A stretch of DNA of 64,000 bases from Sarcophilus harrisii (GCF_902635505.1 NC_045429.1:462165359-462229358); one strand, 5' to 3'; shown: positions 12,097 through 23,940, numbered from the stretch's first letter. Numbers and translations: made by a program. The notes: generated by a model not told the origin, from the letters alone.

Positions 12097-12512
12097 TCAG
12101 TTCAGGTTCAGTCACAGACCCTCAATAAGCCTTTGACCTGCTGGGTTTTCCTGACCAGCAGCATCTCTTGCCACTCAGCTCGCCTGCCCCCTTCCCCGGC
12201 CTCTCCCCTCTGGGCTTCCCCTACCCCCAGGAGCCATGTTTTCGTACTGAGCCAATCTGTTCTGGATTAAACTTCCTTCCCCATATTTCTAAGTGTGTCC
12301 CAACTGGAAGCAGTTAGTGATCGGGCCTCTGTCACCCTGGCCCTGCCCCCTGCCCCCCAGGAGAGCCCGGTGCCCCCTGGACCCGCGCCCCGCTCCCTCC
12401 TGCCAGCCTCACTGAGCAGCAGCCTCAACAGAAAGGGTGGAGCCAGCGCCAGCTTGGGGACCTCCCCAGGGGCTCACATGGCAGAGGAGGGGGCAGGGTG
12501 CGGGGCACCTAC

Positions 12513-12654
12513 CTCTTCTCGGCGTGCTTGACCCCCACAGACAGGGAGGCCAGGGCGCTGACAGTCTCCGCTTCCTCATTCTCACACTTCTGCGCCTCAA
12601 GCAGGGAGTAGCCCACGGTGGAGGAGAAGCGCTGCAGGCAGCGCCAGTACTTGC
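12513..12654 (-). CDS. HDAC4: HDAC4 exon (window exon 23): C-terminal nuclear export region
   Basis: Acceptor ...CTCCCCAG, donor AGAG|gtaggtg. It encodes (S)[20 protein letters not shown], then [20 protein letters not shown], then [23 protein letters not shown] is the C-terminal CRM1-type export signal region known in HDAC4. Length is 142 nt; phases fit both sides. Confidence 0.96.
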
Positions 12655-13109
12655 CTGGGGAGGGAAGAGGGCGGCATTTGGGGGTCCCTGGGGCCGGCCC
12701 GGGCTGAGGCCCCCAAGCTCCCCGAGCACCTGCAAGCACCGGAACCACCAACCCCGAGACTTCACTTAAAACCAAATCCGGACCTGGAGCCCCGAGCCCC
12801 CGCCACAGCTGGGGGCGCCCCTGTCCCTCACCGTGACCCGGCCTAGGGAAGGCACAGCAGCAAAGGGCACAGGGGGAAGGCAAGTTGGGACCCACCCAGG
12901 GGCTCAGGCGGCTGGGACACAGAGGCCGTGAAAGCTGCCCCAGACCAAGCGCCCCTTGCTCAGCTGGGCTCTGAAGCCCGTGGGGGGGGGGCACTGGGCT
13001 CCTGCTGCTGCCACCCAGTGTGGGGACAGATGTGACTGCTCAGCCTCTCCGGCTGGGGGCTTGAGAGGGACTGAAGGCAGGGCCCAGGCCGCCACCTTCC
13101 CTTATTCCT

Positions 13110-13260
13110 AAGAACCCTCATCTCCTTTCCAGGCCCATTTCTTTCACGTCCCCTCCTCCACGAAGCCTTCCTGGACCTACCCCTCCGTGGTGTTCACGGA
13201 CACCTTCCCGGGCACAGGCCCCGCTTCCTTTCGGCCCCTCCAGTTCCAGCCCCGGGACAG
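13110..13260 (+). repeat. L2 LINE fragment
   Basis: Contains TCACGTCCCCTCCTCCACGA followed by AGCCTTCCTGGACC, matching the L2 3' region wording (CACCTCCTCCAGGAAGCCTTCC). Intronic, old copy. Confidence 0.65.
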
Positions 13261-13640
13261 GGCAGACCCGCAGGGGGCCCGCTGCGCACTAGGCCATGAG
13301 GGTTAAGCCTGGCCCAGCAGTTGGCGCCTCCACCCCCTCTAACCCCTGGCCCTTCTCGCCACTTGCTCCCGGAAACCTTTCCTGAGTCCCCTTAACTCCC
13401 CGGGGTCGACCGTCTCCAAGTGACCCAGTTGGCAACTCCTCCGGCTGCCTTTGCCCTCTGCGCCCTGGGGTGCGGTCCTGACCACCAGGATTCTGAATTC
13501 CCTCAGGGTGGGCCCCGAGGCCTTGGGGCAGGGGGGGAGGGGAGGGGGGTGTTTGCCAGGGAAGACCAGGGGCCTCTGGCATCATCCCAGAGGGGCCGGC
13601 CTGCGGGCATGGCCCGGGGAGCCACATGGTGGGTACTCAC

Positions 13641-13725
13641 TGTGGGTCTCGATGACTTTCTCCATAGAATGGATGGCGTTGGCGTTTGACCTTTGTTGCA
13701 AGACCTTGTCTGGGAGGGGGTCGAG
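13641..13725 (-). CDS. HDAC4: HDAC4 exon (window exon 22): after the catalytic core
   Basis: Acceptor ...CTCTCCCCAG, donor CACA|gtgagtaccc. It encodes [20 protein letters not shown], then MEKVIETH. Human has [28 protein letters not shown]. Length is 85 nt; it ends with one base of Ser. The exon that should precede it (about 45 residues, including the class IIa EGGHDL motif with His976) was not found intact. Confidence 0.95.
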
Positions 13726-14164
13726 CTGGGGAGAGAGAGCACAGATGGCAAATTAAAGGAGCTTGGCCAGGGGAGGGGGCGCTGCCGCCCACACAGGAGG
13801 GGTAGGCACAAGCAGGAGCCCCTCACTGACCGCCCCGATACAGCAAAACCCACTTAGGAGATTTGTGTTGCCTCAGTTTCCCCCTCGGCCGATCCCTTTC
13901 AACCGTAAGGATGACCACTTTCCCTGGACACCCTCATGGTCAGCCGGACACGAGAAACCAGGGGCGGCAGTGGGGGCTGGCGGCCAGGGCACGGGCTGGC
14001 GCTTTCATCAATTCCCCCGTTCTGCCGATGCCTCCGGGTGCTTGAAGGCTTGAGAAGCTTCTCACAGCAATTAGGTACTGGAGACACAATTCCCATTCTA
14101 CAGATAAACCAACCGAGGTAGCTTTCCCCAGAGTTCGTGTCAGCAGGAGGGCAAGAGCTGTGAG

Positions 14165-14325
14165 GGCCTCGGCAGCCAGGTGGCAAGAGGCCTGGGCCTG
14201 GAGTCAGGAGGATTCGAGTTCAAATGCTGCCTTGGGCACTTCTGAGCTGTATGATCCCGGCCCCCAAAGAAAACCAAACAAACACCACTTTCTGCCTCAG
14301 TTTCCTCATTGTAAAATGTTTCACA
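14165..14325 (+). repeat. tRNA-derived marsupial SINE
   Basis: Shows CTGGAGTCAGGAGGATTCGA, GTTCAAATGCTGCC, a degraded TGTGATCC-type box, and the tail TGCCTCAGTTTCCTCATTGT. This is the WSINE/MAR layout. Confidence 0.8.
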
Positions 14326-15480
14326 AGCCTTAAAGCACCGTATAAATGCTAGTGAAACCCTCACTGCCTGCTGGGGCAGGTGAGGGCTGAGTGGATTTCC
14401 AAGGATTAATTAAAGCTTCCCCTCCCCTGAGTCACTGATTCTGAAAACATCCCTGGGGCTCCCACACTCTCCCCAATTCTTCAATAGCAGAAGTATCTGA
14501 GGGAAGCAAGAGCCTTAGCGGGCGGCAATGGCGGCCGGGCCGGCGATGGGCAAGGTTAGCTCTGTGATTATTCCTGGAATCCCCGCACCAAGTCTGCCTC
14601 CTTCCGAAATGCTCCGTGCACAGGAAGCCGCGAACTAAAGCTCATTTGACTTCCATCAACTGACTGGACAGAACTCGGACTCCCAGTGGAAGGTTAAGCT
14701 AAGCTAGAGAAGGCTCCACGTCGGGTGTTTTTCTATTTCACGCTTACGCTCTCCAAAGGCTTTTGATTGCAATATGTCACAGACGTGTTTTTCTTCTTGT
14801 TACTATAAGGGATGAGGAAGGGCTGGCAAAGAATACAATAGGGTATTTAGGTGGCAAAAAACAAAAGAGAGCAACAAAATGCTATTTTTAAAAGTTGGGG
14901 GGGAGGAGTTAGGGAAGAGAAAGGATCTGGGCTTCAGGAAGATAAAACAGCCCCGCAGGTGGATCGATTTGGGGGTCTCATAAACCCGTCTTTGTTCCTC
15001 CGAGTGTCTTTGATTAGCCAGGGAATTTCTGAAGTCTCCAGTTCAAAAGCATTCCCGTGGGTCTTGGAAGAATTACGAGGTCACCAGAGCCCCCAAGAAG
15101 ATGGTTGTAAAATGTGTCGGCAAATCCGAGGTGGAATTTGGAGATGGTTTTCAGGGTTTGGAAAAAACCGTTTCATTCCTAGAAATGAGACCCCTCATAG
15201 GATCTCCTGGGAAGAGACGCTTTTAGAACGGGAGGGGGGAGCTCCCGGGGGCAAATGGCCTTCCTCACTCCAATGACTGTTTTGCCACTACCTTGTGGGG
15301 ATCCCAGAAGCCTCCTCAGATTTCGAACACAGAGACCGAGATGTCCAGGGCAGGGCTTCCACAGAAAGAGGAGGAAAACCACTCAAGTGATTTTTGGGCT
15401 AGGAGCTGTGACTTCTGAGCACGTCTCCACGTGAGCTCTCCCATCCGACTGCATCTCTGCATTCCGGCAGGTCTCACCCC
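14326..15480. other. HDAC4 intron, unique sequence
   Basis: No exon or clear repeat seen. Contains a TGAGTCAC (AP-1-like) word at 14428-14435. Part of the intron between the EGGHDL exon (not found) and exon 22. Confidence 0.5.
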
Positions 15481-15484
15481 CGGC

Positions 15485-15880
15485 CTCCTATCTGCTCTGT
15501 CCACAGCCGCCATTTGCTGGATATTGCAGATGAGGTAAGAGAGACAAAACAATTCCTCCTTTTGAAGGTAGCACTGACTTTGCTCAAAATCCCCACTGGC
15601 TCCCGCTGCCTCTAGGATTGGACTCTTCCCCACATGGCACATGAAGCCCTTCCCAGCTTCTCTTCAATCTTTTTAATTCCTATTCTTCTCTTTGGACGCT
15701 CTCTGTTCCAGTCACCAGGCTGTGAGCTTTTGCACAGACAGAGCACCAAGCCTTCCTCTGTGGCAGAATCCTGGGCTTCCGATTTCAAGGCTCAGCTCGT
15801 GTCCCCTTGTACAAGATCCCTTCCAGGGTCGGCATTCTCACTCTCAGCACAATAAAGTCATCCCCCAGCAGAATGGAAAC
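15485..15880 (+). repeat. L2 LINE fragment
   Basis: Matches the L2 3' coding-region wording in order: CAAAATCCCCACTGGCTCCC, then GCCTCTAGGATTGGACTC, CCCTTCCCAGCTTCTC, CAAGGCTCAGCTCGTGTCCC. Old and diverged. Confidence 0.75.
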
Positions 15881-16969
15881 TCTTAGATTCCTCAGCACTG
15901 AGCTCACTGGATTAAGAAAGGCGACAAGGCTGCGATTATCTAGTCTAGGAAAGGGAATTTCTGGGGTCAGTTTATAAAACATCTTCAAGGCTGTGAACTA
16001 CTTGGGACCTCCATTTATCAAAACTTAGGCTATGGAATAAGGTGATGGAGATCCATGGAAGGACCAAGTCTTCTTGGGTCAAGATCCACAGTCTCAGGCT
16101 AAACAGGATTCGTTCTGGCAACTCTGTTCTAGGGAAATTCTTGTAGGGCAGGTAGAACTAGAACCGCTCCATCCCATTTTTGGAGTATAGAATGAAAAGG
16201 AATTCCCCAATGGTAGAGATCCAATTCTGTGTGAACCATTCCCTCATCTACAAAATAGGGGATGAATAACTGAAGAACTTTCCTTCCAGCATCTGGCTGG
16301 TGAAATTCGGTGGCCCAAATGCTTAGGGATCTGGCCAAGGCTTAGGGCTGTCCTAAAGGGAATAGAAACAGAGCAGACAGGATCCACAACCAGTCCTGAG
16401 GACACTTCCAGGAATGTTTCATTTTTGATGGATAGATCTCTAAAACCAGCTTGCATTGTGAGGCTCTTTCCCCATGATAAATTCTGAAAACATAAGCTCC
16501 AATCATCTGTCAGTGCTCGTTAGTTAATTAGGCTCATACTCCATTACGGTTGTTTCAGAGATGGGGAAATGGAGGCCCAGGGTTGGGATGTGCCTTGGTT
16601 GAGTTTAGGGGTAAAACCTCTGAAGCTAAATTCTGGGATGTACAGGCTAGATGGTCAGTGGAAAAGAGATTCAGAGGCCTGAGCTCCACAGCGGTGTCAG
16701 CTCCTAAAAGCAACATGGAAGCCCGACTCTAAACACTACATAGCCCAAGGATGAGAACATTAAAACAGAGCACACAGTTTACTATTGCGGGGGGGGGGGG
16801 GGTGTGCATGAAAAACCAGACAGACAGGGGTTCTACTTTATGCTTGGGCTCAGTCTACCCAATACCAAAACATCTGGTCAATTCATTACCAAAAGATAAT
16901 TTTTGTGCGTGTCATGGCACACTGGTTGAGTGAGTATAAATAATGCTCTCTTTTCAACCATCAGTTGTA

Positions 16970-17740
16970 GCACTAGCTTTGGGTTGTTTTTCTTTTTAAT
17001 ATGATTTATTATGTTAATTGTTTCTTAATGTTGAATCATCTAAGCGTCCCTGGGATAAATCCAACTTGTCCATAGTGAAGATTTTGTATACACTGTGGTC
17101 TTTTTGTGAATATTTTATGAAGAAATTCTGCATCCATTTTCAGTGCAGCCATTGGTCTGATGTTCTCTTTCTTGGCTTTATCCCTCCCTGGTTTAAATCT
17201 CAGAGACACATTTGTCTCATAAAAAGGATCAGGGAGCAGAGACAACGTTCCTACAACATTGGATAGATGCTCTAAATCTGTGTGGACTAGCCTTGCTGTT
17301 TGTTCTCTTTGGAACTTCTTTTAAAGTACAATTTAGCTTTCTGGCACCCAGTTGTTTAAGGACTTTTTGTTTTTGTGATTTGGGGATTTAATATTTTGTC
17401 GGGAATTCTTCATTTCCTTTAGGTTGCCAGTTTCACAAGAATTTAATTGCGTACAATCAATTTGAGTAATTCTTTATACTTTCTTGTGAATTTACCTTAT
17501 TCACTTTATATTTTAGTCATCAATTTCTTTTTTTGGTCGGGGGAAGGTTAGTGAATGTTTCCTTTGTATTTTCGAAGAATCAACTTTTGGTTCTTATTTT
17601 CTTTTCTATAGCTCTTCTTCTCTCCGCCCCCCCCCCCCCCATTTTCTTCCAGTTCCTAATTTTCAAGATTTTCTCTCTTGTGTTTCATTTTTTAAAAACT
17701 ACATTTTCAGTTACTCATAGTCAGTTTCAGTATTTCACAC
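16970..17740 (-). mobile_element. L1 ORF2 fragment, antisense
   Basis: The plus strand carries the complement of L1 reverse-transcriptase coding sequence: TTATTATGTTAATTGTTTCT, CCCTGGGATAAATCCAACTT, CATCCATTTTCAGTGCAGCC, and later AAGAATCAACTTTTGGTTCT. It is broken by many changes and lacks both ends. A C-run lies at 17627-17640. Confidence 0.75.
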
Positions 17741-18002
17741 TCCTCCCTCCACTGCCCTGTGGTTCCCTTCTGGGGCCCCACGAACCCCAGGCTTTCTTCA
17801 GGCCTTTCAAAGCAGACTAAGATGGTGAAAAAGTTAAAATGCTACCAGGAGATTTTCCCTTTTCTGCCTTTATCCAAGCCAAGGTTTACCAAAGCCATCA
17901 CTGCTTCTTCTCGCTCACTTGTGTCCACTGCATTATTAAAAACAAGGGACCATTGAGGGTGAGGGTCCAAAACCGTCCTGGAGTATTTAGCTCCATGGCA
18001 CA

Positions 18003-18086
18003 TATATGAATTCACACACACACACATATGCATTTCTACACTTATCCAAAACATTACACACATATACACTCATACACACACATACC
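18003..18086. repeat. CA-rich microsatellite
   Basis: Interrupted CACACA/CATATA units. Confidence 0.8.
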
Positions 18087-19189
18087 CCTTGGGTCTGAGA
18101 TGATTCTCCCACTCCTCTCCCTTCTGAACAAGGGGCCCTTCTTCCTAGTCCTTTCTCACTGAACCCCTCTTTCTCTTCAAGCGGCCTCTGACTGTAGTCC
18201 AGGGTTCTCCCCCACCTCCACTCCCTCCTGTCTCCCAGACAATCCAATTCTTAAGTGTCTTGGGCAGATTCCAAAAATCCCAAGTCCTCCCAAGTGGCCT
18301 CAACTTTCTGACTCGTGTCAGAAGTTTTCATCTCGGCTGGTGAGCACCAACACCTTGGGGTGGGGGGCCCTGAGTCTCCCCCCCCCACTTCCTACTATTT
18401 CACTCCATAATTTAGCCGTCCCTCTTAAGTTAGCGCATTTCCCCTCTGGCGGATTGCTGGCCACAGCTGGCCGCCCATGTGTGTGCGTGCAGAATTGTCC
18501 AACACGCTGTATATCAAGCTTCATCAAAGGCCCCGCAGGACAGAGAAGCCATGGGCCGTCCAACTCGCCTGCATTAAAGAGATTTTATAAAAGTCCTTGA
18601 TAAAACGAGCGTTTCCTGCTTTTTGATGTGTGTAAGGAGAAACGCTTTCTCGTTAGGGGAGCCCGAGCAGGTTCTTCCTGAGAGCGCCAGCCGCCACCAT
18701 CAGTCTGAATGCCGTTAATGGCCCCAGTGCCAAAGCCGGCTCCAGAGCGGCTCTCGGGGCACAACGCTCTTATCTTTCCCCTGAGCCGGGGAGATCAAAG
18801 GCGGCCTTCTTTTGGGAAAAGGGAGATTAAGTGCCGAGGACACTTCAGAAAGCAACCGGCTCTCAGGGGAACCGGCCCGTGAGAAACTGGGGGGCTCCTG
18901 ACCCTCCGAGGGGAGACCTGGAGGAAACGGCCCCAAACCACAGGGTTGGGAGCCCTCTGCTTCGGGGACCAAGCTCAGGCTTCTCTGGGGGAACTAGGCC
19001 ATGGCTTTGGTGGGTGACTTGGGGGTCTCTGAGCTCCCTCGGCCTCTTCCTTTGCCCTGAGCTCCGCCAAACCTGCTTCCAACAACCTCAAACGGTTCAT
19101 TAGCCCCATTCTCTGGATGAGGAAAAGGAGGCTCCTAATTTGTTCCTAGTCACTAAGCTCCCATCACTCAATGAGCATCTGTTAAGTGT

Positions 19190-19425
19190 TCTCTGAGGTC
19201 CCGGTGGGGTGAGAGAGCTCCCCCTCCAATGGCGGCAGGGGCAGGGAGGGCGGACAACAGGCGGATGAGCTCCAGAGACCTGAAGGAAGCTGGGGGGAGG
19301 GGAGGGAGAGGGAAGGGAGGGAAAGAAGACAGGAAGGGGAAGAGGAGAAGAGGGAGGGAAAGGGCAAGAAGGGAGCGTTCCAGGCATGGGAAGGTGGAGG
19401 GTCTGGGGGGACGTTGGGGGGCTTT
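19190..19425. repeat. Purine-rich GGGA/GAAG tract
   Basis: The core at 19285-19400 is almost pure A/G. It lies just left of the A/C-skewed block. Confidence 0.7.
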
Positions 19426-19544
19426 CTCTCCCGGCCGGAAAACAGGGCTGGGGACTTAGGCGGCCATTGGCATGGGGTTTGTTCTTAAACCCAAACCAAT
19501 GCTCAAAACTCTCCCTAACACATTCTGGAAACTTGAAAAGGAAA

Positions 19545-20995
19545 AAGAAAAAACCCAATGGAAAACACCAAAAGGCAACACCTCAAACAAAACCCCACAA
19601 AACCCCTAAACAAAAATTAAGGAGGAAAGGGGCCAAAAAATTCTAACTCCCATTTTACAAATGGAAGGGAATAGGCTGGGGAAAACCAAGGATTAGAAAC
19701 TGGGACACCAACCTATTTACGAAATCCGGTTTCCTGGGGCAATGAAGTCATGGAAAGGGACCAAACACCCCTCCCAGCCCCTCCTCTCGCTCCAACTCCT
19801 CCCCAACTCTCCCTAGTATTTCATTGGGGTCTGGCCCATTCCATCCCCTCGGCCCCTGGGCCAAACCTCAACCCAAACTGTCTCCAAAGGGGCGGGGAAC
19901 CCCCCTGGGCCTCCTCAAACAAATTCCCCAAAGGAATCGCCAAACCCCCTAACAAACAACCCCACAAAACAAAAGGCTTCAAACTTCTTCCCCCTGGAAA
20001 GGCGGCCTCCCATCTCACCATCATCCTCTCACAGGAAACTCTGTCTTTCCCAACCTCCAAAAACCACCCAACCCCTGGGCTGTTAAGCCCAAAGGGAAAC
20101 TCTCCAATCCCAAAATGACTTACTTCTGTCCTCCAACCACCCAAGGGAAACCTCCCTTTCCCCCCAAACCCTAAAATTTCCATTGAGGAAATTCAAAAAC
20201 AGAAGGTTAGCCAAAGCCAAAAAGTCCCCCCTCCCCCCCCTCCCAAGGACCCCCCCTTCCCCCACATCCCCAAAATCAAACCCAGTAAACTCTCTCACTC
20301 CCTCCAACCCCCAAACCCGCCAAAATCCCCGCCCCCACCCCGCTCCCCAGGAACCCCCTCCCTCACCCCCGCCCGCAAAATCAACCCTTCCTACGCCTAA
20401 AAACCGGCCCCCCAACCACCCTTTTTCCCGTTTCCCCAAACAAAACACAACTTCCAACATAAACAACTCCGGTCACCGCCTTCCAAAACCCAAACGGTCG
20501 GCCCCCCACCCTTTCTTTCGGTATCCCAACCGGAAAACAAAACACTGAAATTTCCCCGTCAAAACCATAGCCCTTCCCAAGAAAAACCCTGGTCCCCATA
20601 AACGGCCAAACCAACCAAATTCCCACTCCAAAACCTCATTTACCCACTGCCCCCAAACCGGGCCTTGCAAACCCCCAAAAGGCACAAAAAAAACCACCAC
20701 CAACCCAACCCCCCTTAGGCTTCCCACCACCCTCCACCCCCTCCCCCGCCCTTGGTCCCTCCATCCTCGCCCCCCCGCCCTCGGCCCGTGGCCCTCCTAC
20801 TCACACCCAGCAAGGGTTGCCCCCCAAGGGTTGGGTTGTTTCCCCAGCTCCAACCCGAGGATTACCAACCTCCCGGGGGCCCAAAACTCATTGGCTTTAC
20901 CCATACAACCTCCTCAACCCAAAACATTAAACCCAAACCCACTTTACCCCAGGTCCCAAACCCCATCCACCAAACCACGGGCCAAAACAGGGAAA
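19545..20995. other. A/C-rich, G/T-poor block containing a garbled exon
   Basis: On the plus strand this 1.45-kb stretch is dominated by runs of A and C (for example 20220-20440 and 20560-20740), unlike either flank. It includes a weak MIR-like start (CCCATTTTACAAATGGAAGG near 19650) and, at its right edge, the damaged HDAC4 exon. No coding frame inside it is believable. See findings. Confidence 0.85.
20805..20910 (-). CDS. HDAC4: HDAC4 exon (window exon 20), heavily garbled: zinc ligand GFDAVEGH region
   Basis: On the minus strand this block aligns in order with the coding sequence for TVVMPIANEFAPDVVLVSSG, then FDAVEGHPTPLGGYNLSAR. Shared words include GCCAATGAGTTT (ANEF), CCTCGGGTT (SSGF) and CCCAACCC-TTGGGGGGC (HPTPLGG), followed by an intact donor context gtgagtag. 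It is about 106 nt where about 117 is expected, and no frame stays open in register. In human this exon carries Asp934, the third catalytic zinc ligand. It lies at the edge of the A/C-skewed tract (19.55-21.0 kb). Position and order fit HDAC4; its condition suggests miscalled sequence. Confidence 0.72.
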
Positions 20996-21756
20996 AGGTA
21001 ACCCATGGTCAGGGCCCGTCCTTGGGCCTCCAGGCTTGGGCCCCATGGGGGCACTGACTCATCCTCCTGCCTCCGGCTGCTCTGTCCAAGTGGGGAAGGG
21101 GTTTGGAGGCCGAGCAGTCTTTTAAGGGGTCCCCAAGTCCCCCACCCACGGCCCGGCTGTGTTCGGTTCTGTCTCCCCTCGGGGCACTGCGGTTATTCGC
21201 TGGGAACCCGAGAAACTGCCCAACTGCTCCTTTCCTCAGGCACCTCTGCCGAGGGGGGATGCCTGAGCCCGGGCAGGCGCCCGCCAGAGCCGATCAAAGC
21301 CAACAGGAAACGGCCCCAGGGCCACATCCTGCCACCAAGAACGGGACCCCGAGCAGGCAGGGCTGTCCCCTGCCAATCATCTGCCCTGCTCGGCCTGGGG
21401 GCGCTGGTGCCGGTCCTGGTACCCTTGTTCGTACAGAGACAGCCCCGGCGGGGGCATCTCCCAGGTTCTTTCTGGCTTCTGAGGCTGGTGCCGAGCCCCC
21501 CAAACCACCGGGGGTGGTGGTGGTGGAGGCCGCCCTTGCCCAGGCAGGGCCAGAGAGAGGCCTGGCGACGGGACGGCCACGAGGGTCAGAGAGCGCTTGT
21601 CATGGGACCAAGGCCTGTGTCCCAGCCACCAGAGCTCCAGTGCCTCCCAGGATCCCAACGAAGGCAACAAAGCTGGTTCTATTTTTGAGAAGCAGCAAAT
21701 CGAAGCCTTTCTGGGCCAGGCCCCAGCAAATGCAGCACGGCGGGCACTGGGCCCAC

Positions 21757-22020
21757 ATGGTAGGGCAGCCTCGGGGACCCGTGATAGGGCGGCCTCAGGC
21801 CCCATGATGATAGGGCGGCCTCGGGCCCCATGATGATAGGGCGGCCTTGGGGACCAGTGATAGGGAGGCCTCAGGGCCTGTGATAGGGAGGCCTCGGGGC
21901 CCGTGATAGGGAGGCCTCGGGGCCCGTGATAGGGAGGCCTCGGGGACCCGTGATAGGGAGGCCTCGGGGACCCGTGATAGGGAGGCCTCGGGGACCCGTG
22001 ATAGGGCGGCCTCGGGCCTT
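21757..22020 (+). repeat. Minisatellite, unit about 24 bp, 11-12 copies
   Basis: The unit is close to GATAGGGAGGCCTCGGGGAC plus CCGT. Left copies have the GATAGGGCGG variant and a duplicated ATGATG. Intronic in HDAC4 between exons 19 and 20. Confidence 0.95.
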
Positions 22021-22742
22021 GCCCTCGATGAGGTTTGGGTCCCGCTCTCAGTGGCCACCACCAGGGCCCAGCGCACTGGGGGCACTCCCCCAGCCGGACC
22101 AACGCCCGTTGCTGGTGTTGCCCCCGTGTCTGACGAGGCGTCTTGAGGGTTATTTATCCACTCGGGTGACTCGGCTCCCGCTGGGTCACTGAGGACACCC
22201 AGGGCCCTGCGGAGACCAGCCACTGCGCCATCCAGGGACTCCCCCAGAGTGGGGGTGCTGCGGCCCCCAGGGAGAAGGTGGGGGGCGGGACGGGGCAAAC
22301 CGGGGGAGGAGGTGAGAGGCCCCAAGGCCAGGGATAGGAACGGGGCCCTTCCCCCCTTCTCCTGTCCTCACCTTCTCCTCCCCCCTCCCTCTCCACATCC
22401 TCGTCTACCCAGCATCCCTTGCCATTACCCGTGCTCAAAGCCCAGGGGCCGATGGCCCAGCTCTTAAGGATGGGGGCCAAACACACACAGGGGGTTGGGG
22501 GCCCCCATCTGTCACTGGTGGGACACTGGGGAGCTCTCTGGACCCCACCATTCACAGCTGCCCACAAGGTCACACAGAGATGCACTGTCAGAGCCCCAGG
22601 CCCAGGAGAACCTTGAGGGCACGGTGACTCAGTTTACCCAACTGTGAAACGGCCCTGTGTGCATGTGTCCAGGGTGAGCGAGCGACCCCGAGCCAGCGGA
22701 TGTCCCCACGGCCGCCCCGATCCCGGGAGCGGGGGAAGCTCA

Positions 22743-22841
<99 letters not shown>

Positions 22842-23794
22842 CTAGGACAAGGAACGGCCACGGTTAAGTGAGGGAGCGGCCCTTCTCAAGGCCTCCCTCG
22901 ACTCCCGGCCGGCTTCCTCCCAGGCACCCCCATGGGGCCGGCCAAGGGGCTCCCACCGTGCCCCCCAGGGAGACGTCGGCCCTCAGGGAAGGGATAGACG
23001 TGTTCCACAGGGGCCCAGGCCGTGCTGCCTCTGTCCCCCCCCCAGCCCCCACTGGGGTCGCCAAGGTCCCTCGAGCCCCCGGGACCAGTGGAGCCGCCCC
23101 CTGAGTCTGAGCAGGCCCCACCCCCGCACTGCCTGGGACTGTGCCCTCCCGAGGCATCGCAGCAGCCGAGCAGCCGCACGGGATCACAGGTTCCTGTGGA
23201 CACAGTGCCCGTCACACACAGTCTCTGCCAGCACATCCTGGCTCTGGGCCCTCTCTGGGGGAACCCACGTGGACTCATCTTGGCCCCCCCCCACCCAGCA
23301 CCGGCTTCTGGGGTGAGCCACAAGCAGGGGCCACGTGGACTCTGGCCGGGCCTTGGGGTCCGGAGCTCGTGGGTGTCCCCTCCCTGGAGGCTCCGATGCT
23401 GTGCAAGGGACAGAATGGCGCAATGGCAGTGGGGGGCGGGGGGGATGGGGGCCAGCCATGAACGTCCCAGGAGGGGAGTGGGAGAGAATCCTGTGCCTGT
23501 GGGCTAATGCTCCAGGACCTTCGGACTTAGGGCACAAATAAGGGGGCAGCGGCCCATGGCCCCGGAGGATGCCGGCCTCTGCCGCTCCCCGAGCCTCTTA
23601 CAATGGCTGACTTCCTTCAACGCTCAGCTCGAGCCATGGGGGCCAAAGGGTCAGCTCTGGGGCCGGCGCTGCCTCAGACCCCTCAAAGTCAGAGAATAAT
23701 AGGCACCAGGGGAGGGATTTGGGGAGCGCCCGGCCCAGAGCAGGGCCCTCCCAGTGCTCCCTCCTCCCTTCCCTCTTCTTCCTTCCTCCTTTCC

Positions 23795-23940
23795 ACATAA
23801 GCGTCCACGTGCACGCATTGTCTCCCCTCACAGAATGGGAACTCCCTGCGTGCAGAGGCTCTTTCCTTCTTGTCCTGAACTTCCAGGACACGGTGCACGA
23901 GGCGTCTAATACACGTTTGGTGGCCGAGTCACTGAGAAGG
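23795..23940 (+). repeat. L2/L3-type LINE 3' end
   Basis: Contains GAATGGGAACTCCCTGCGTG and the degraded terminal wording CACGGTGCACGAGGCGTCTA followed by ATACACGTTTGG, comparable to the L2 end (AGTAGGTGCTCAATAAATGTTTGTTG). Confidence 0.6.

Noticed and set aside
11495-12136. Open frames of Arg/Glu/Thr or Ser/Leu repeats on both strands
   Set aside because: They come from the (GAGACA)n repeat, which has no stops in several frames.
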